From Nitrospinota bacterium (lineage in GTDB: Bacteria > Nitrospinota > Nitrospinia > UBA9942): a stretch of 15,990 nucleotides of DNA. Each line of letters starts with the position of its first letter. Within the stretch, counting starts at the first letter, position 1. Below, piece by piece: positions 14,621-15,990 of this stretch. The DNA lies in assembly GCA_003489165.1 (NCBI GenBank), contig DNJG01000059.1, positions 1,212 through 17,201 of the forward strand, read 5' to 3'. The position numbers and the translations under genes are program-made. Under the pieces are notes generated by a model, which was not told the origin of the DNA, did not search any database, and was given only the letters and a program-made list of their open reading frames with translations.

Positions 14621-14645
14621 AACCCCGCAGCAGAGCTACGGGGAA
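14621..14645. repeat. Palindrome CCCCGCAGC-AGA-GCTACGGGG
   Basis: Arms 14623-14631 and 14635-14643 pair over nine positions with one C/A mismatch around AGA. Related to the palindrome at 14531-14549. Confidence 0.7.
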
Positions 14646-14732
14646 TAACAAGTTAAGAATTAAAACCGCACTCCTATATGGTAGTCTGATATAGAGTATT
14701 TCAAATTAAGCATAAAGGGAGGGGAAAGTGGT

Positions 14733-14783
14733 ATGACGGAACAAATTCATAAAAGACTTTTTTGTAGCCTAATGCGGAGTTGA
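14733..14783 (+). CDS. Possible 16-residue small ORF
   Basis: ATG at 14733 opens a frame of 16 codons ending at TGA 14781-14783, translating to MTEQIHKRLFCSLMRS. GGAGGGG (14718-14724) stands 8 nt before the ATG, a stronger ribosome-binding site than most real genes in this window have. No family is recognisable. It could be a real small protein, a leader peptide for the downstream region, or a chance frame inside repeat-rich DNA. The recN promoter appears to be further downstream, so it is not an obvious recN leader. Confidence 0.25.
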   Translation: MTEQIHKRLFCSLMRS

Positions 14784-14790
14784 GCTGTAG

Positions 14791-14828
14791 CCCCGCCTGT
14801 CTGCGTGCATCGCACAGGCAGGTAGGGG
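14791..14828. repeat. Nested palindrome sharing arms with the rsm22 repeat
   Basis: CCTGTCTG (14796-14803) and CAGGCAGG (14815-14822) are identical to the arms found at 8002-8019; here they enclose an 11-nt centre. CCCC (14791-14794) and GGGG (14825-14828) extend the stem outside. A long hairpin of about 12 pairs can form on either strand. Confidence 0.75.
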
Positions 14829-14893
14829 CGTATCAGTCTTGAATTAGTTATTATTAATTATTGTCTTTATATCAGAGGCAAATATGATAGTCA

Positions 14894-14922
14894 ATGACAA
14901 AAAATAAAATTTGCAGTATACT
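14894..14922 (+). promoter_or_regulatory. Promoter of recN
   Basis: ATGACA (14894-14899; five of six bases of TTGACA) and TATACT (14917-14922) are separated by the ideal 17 nt. The start site would be near 14929, about 20 nt before the recN ATG. I see no clear LexA-type palindrome around it, although recN is an SOS gene in many bacteria. Confidence 0.65.
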
Positions 14923-14947
14923 TATCTCATTAATTTGCAAGGTTAAT

Positions 14948-15990
14948 ATGTTAAAGGAACTGCGTATCAAAAACTACGCCATCATAGATGAGCTGAGTAT
15001 AGATTTTAAGGCTGGACTCAATATACTGACAGGAGAAACAGGGGCGGGAAAATCTATTATAATTGAATCCCTCGGACTGATACTTGGCGAAAGGGCATCT
15101 GATGAATCTATCAGGAGCGGAGAGGATTCAGCTTCAGTTGAGGCAGTTTATGATATATCAAGAGTCAAAAATATAAAAGAGAAACTATCTGAATCTGGAA
15201 TTGAAACAGAAAATAATGAGTTGATAATAAGGAGACAAATTTCCCGTTCCGGAAAGAACAGAAGTTATATAAATGACAGTGCAGTCAATCTCTCTTTATT
15301 AAAAGATATAGGCGATATGCTGGTGGATATACACGGACAGCATGAGCATCAGACCCTCCTCCACCCTGAAAACCACTCTATTGTTCTTGATTTATTTGGC
15401 AATACACTTCCCTTTAGAGAAAAATGCAGGGAGAACTATTCAAATCTCCAGAACCTTCAAAGGGAGGTCAATGAACTGATAAATAAGGAAAGGGAAAGGG
15501 TGCAGAAGATAGACCTTTTAAACTTTCAAAAGGAAGAGATAGATAAGGCTGAACTGAAAATCGGCGAAGATGATGATTTGAAAAATGAAAAAAACCTCCT
15601 CCAGAATGCAGAGAGGCTGCACAGGTATGCAACAGAATCTTATGAGGCTCTATATTCAACAGAGGGGTCTGTCGTTGAAAAATTAAATTCTGTAATTACA
15701 AATATTACAGAAATAAACAAGATTGATTCATCAGCAGGGAAGATTTTAGATGATGGGAAGGAAGCCCTTTTTGAGATAGAGGATATAGCGTCAAGGATAA
15801 GGGATTATACTGGAAAAATTGAATTCAATCCCGACCGTTTATCTGAAATAGATGACAGGCTTGCAGAGATAACAGCCTTAAAGAGAAAATATGGAACCAA
15901 TATTGAGGATGTTTTAACTTATAGAAAAAAGATTGATGAAGACCTTGAAATCTTATCCAAGAGTCAGGAGAGGATGGATGGACTAAGTGC
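14948..15990 (+). CDS. recN: DNA repair protein RecN, 5' part
   Basis: The frame runs from ATG 14948 to the right edge without a stop: 347 codons of an expected 550-560. Seen: MLKELRIKNYAIIDELSIDF, then Walker A in TGETGAGKSIIIESLGLILG, RRQISRSGKNRSYIND, and the RecN hallmark DIHGQHEHQTLLHPE (SMC-like Q-loop region). After this a coiled-coil arm begins (about residue 155 on), with DDRLAEITALKRKYG near the end of the window. RecN is an SMC-like ATPase that holds DNA ends or sister chromatids during double-strand-break repair. AAGG lies 5 nt before the ATG. The Walker B part and C-terminus lie outside the window. Divergent from mreB. Confidence 0.97.
   Translation, partial: MLKELRIKNYAIIDELSIDFKAGLNILTGETGAGKSIIIESLGLILGERASDESIRSGEDSASVEAVYDISRVKNIKEKLSESGIETENNELIIRRQISRSGKNRSYINDSAVNLSLLKDIGDMLVDIHGQHEHQTLLHPENHSIVLDLFGNTLPFREKCRENYSNLQNLQREVNELINKERERVQKIDLLNFQKEEIDKAELKIGEDDDLKNEKNLLQNAERLHRYATESYEALYSTEGSVVEKLNSVITNITEINKIDSSAGKILDDGKEALFEIEDIASRIRDYTGKIEFNPDRLSEIDDRLAEITALKRKYGTNIEDVLTYRKKIDEDLEILSKSQERMDGLS

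Larger units (their letters stand above)
14514..14893. other. Long mreB-recN spacer carrying several palindromic repeats
   Basis: No recognised gene lies here. It holds, in order: a CTGTAGC/GCTACAG hairpin (14534-14549), an 8-bp hairpin in a CCCCTCACCCT...GGGGAGAGG unit (14576-14609), a CCCCG/CGGGG hairpin (14623-14643), a 16-codon reading frame with a strong ribosome-binding site (14733-14783), and a nested CCCC/GGGG palindrome (14791-14828). The mreB promoter flanks it on the left, the recN promoter on the right. Confidence 0.7.

Noticed and set aside
14373..14648. 91-codon plus-strand frame across the mreB start and spacer.
   Set aside because: It runs through the mreB promoter and repeat elements; the translated end simply reflects the CCCTCACCCT repeat.
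14531..14828. CRISPR array or tRNA in the mreB-recN spacer.
   Set aside because: The repeats are palindromes of different sequence, not evenly spaced copies of one direct repeat, and no cloverleaf with anticodon arm can be drawn.
1..15990. A new defence, mobile or secondary-metabolite system.
   Set aside because: All long reading frames belong to known core families; no transposase, integrase, toxin-antitoxin, nuclease-helicase set or biosynthetic enzymes are seen.

Overview
The window is an AT-rich bacterial chromosome segment made almost entirely of core housekeeping genes. Every gene except a broken one at each edge is complete. The gene families (DksA/TraR-type regulator, RplU-RpmA-Obg-ProB-ProA-NadD-RsfS cluster, MreBCD-PBP2-RodA cluster, Rsm22-family methyltransferase, RecN, sigma-54 activator) and their order point to a Gram-negative-type rod, probably from or near Nitrospirota, Desulfobacterota or a related uncultured lineage. 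That placement is inferred from gene order and base composition, not from a marker-gene tree.

Layout, left to right: (1) 3-569, plus strand: the 3' end of an NtrC-type sigma-54 activator. (2) 602-6371, minus strand, read right to left: rplU, rpmA, obg, proB, proA, nadD, rsfS, then a dksA-like gene after a 120-nt gap. The first seven are tightly packed and look like one operon, with a candidate sigma-70 promoter and a hairpin leader before rplU. (3) 6508-7818, minus: purD, whose own end carries the -35 box of the rplU promoter. (4) 7924-9135, plus: an Rsm22-family rRNA methyltransferase-like protein, whose 3' end overlaps rodA tail to tail. (5) 9097-14436, minus, read right to left: mreB, mreC, mreD, mrdA (PBP2), mrdB (rodA), the rod-shape (elongasome) operon, with a good extended -10 promoter. 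(6) 14437-14947: a long divergent intergenic region full of palindromic repeats. (7) 14948 to the right edge, plus: the 5' part of recN.

Functionally, the rplU-rsfS cluster supplies two large-subunit ribosomal proteins, a 50S assembly GTPase and the 50S silencing factor, interleaved with the first two proline-synthesis enzymes and an NAD-synthesis enzyme. The mre/mrd cluster supplies the cytoskeletal filament, its membrane partners, and the transpeptidase/glycosyltransferase pair that builds the lateral wall.

I found no phage, insertion sequence, CRISPR array, defence island, tRNA or rRNA, and no convincing new multi-gene system. The points worth a second look are smaller: a 50-residue Thr/Lys-rich tail on L21, a short repeat that seems to have expanded inside the purD reading frame, a probable CTG start for rsfS, several palindromes (one family present both inside the rsm22 gene and in the mreB-recN spacer), a Cys/His zinc-site pattern in PBP2, and four candidate Fe-S cysteines in the Rsm22-like protein.
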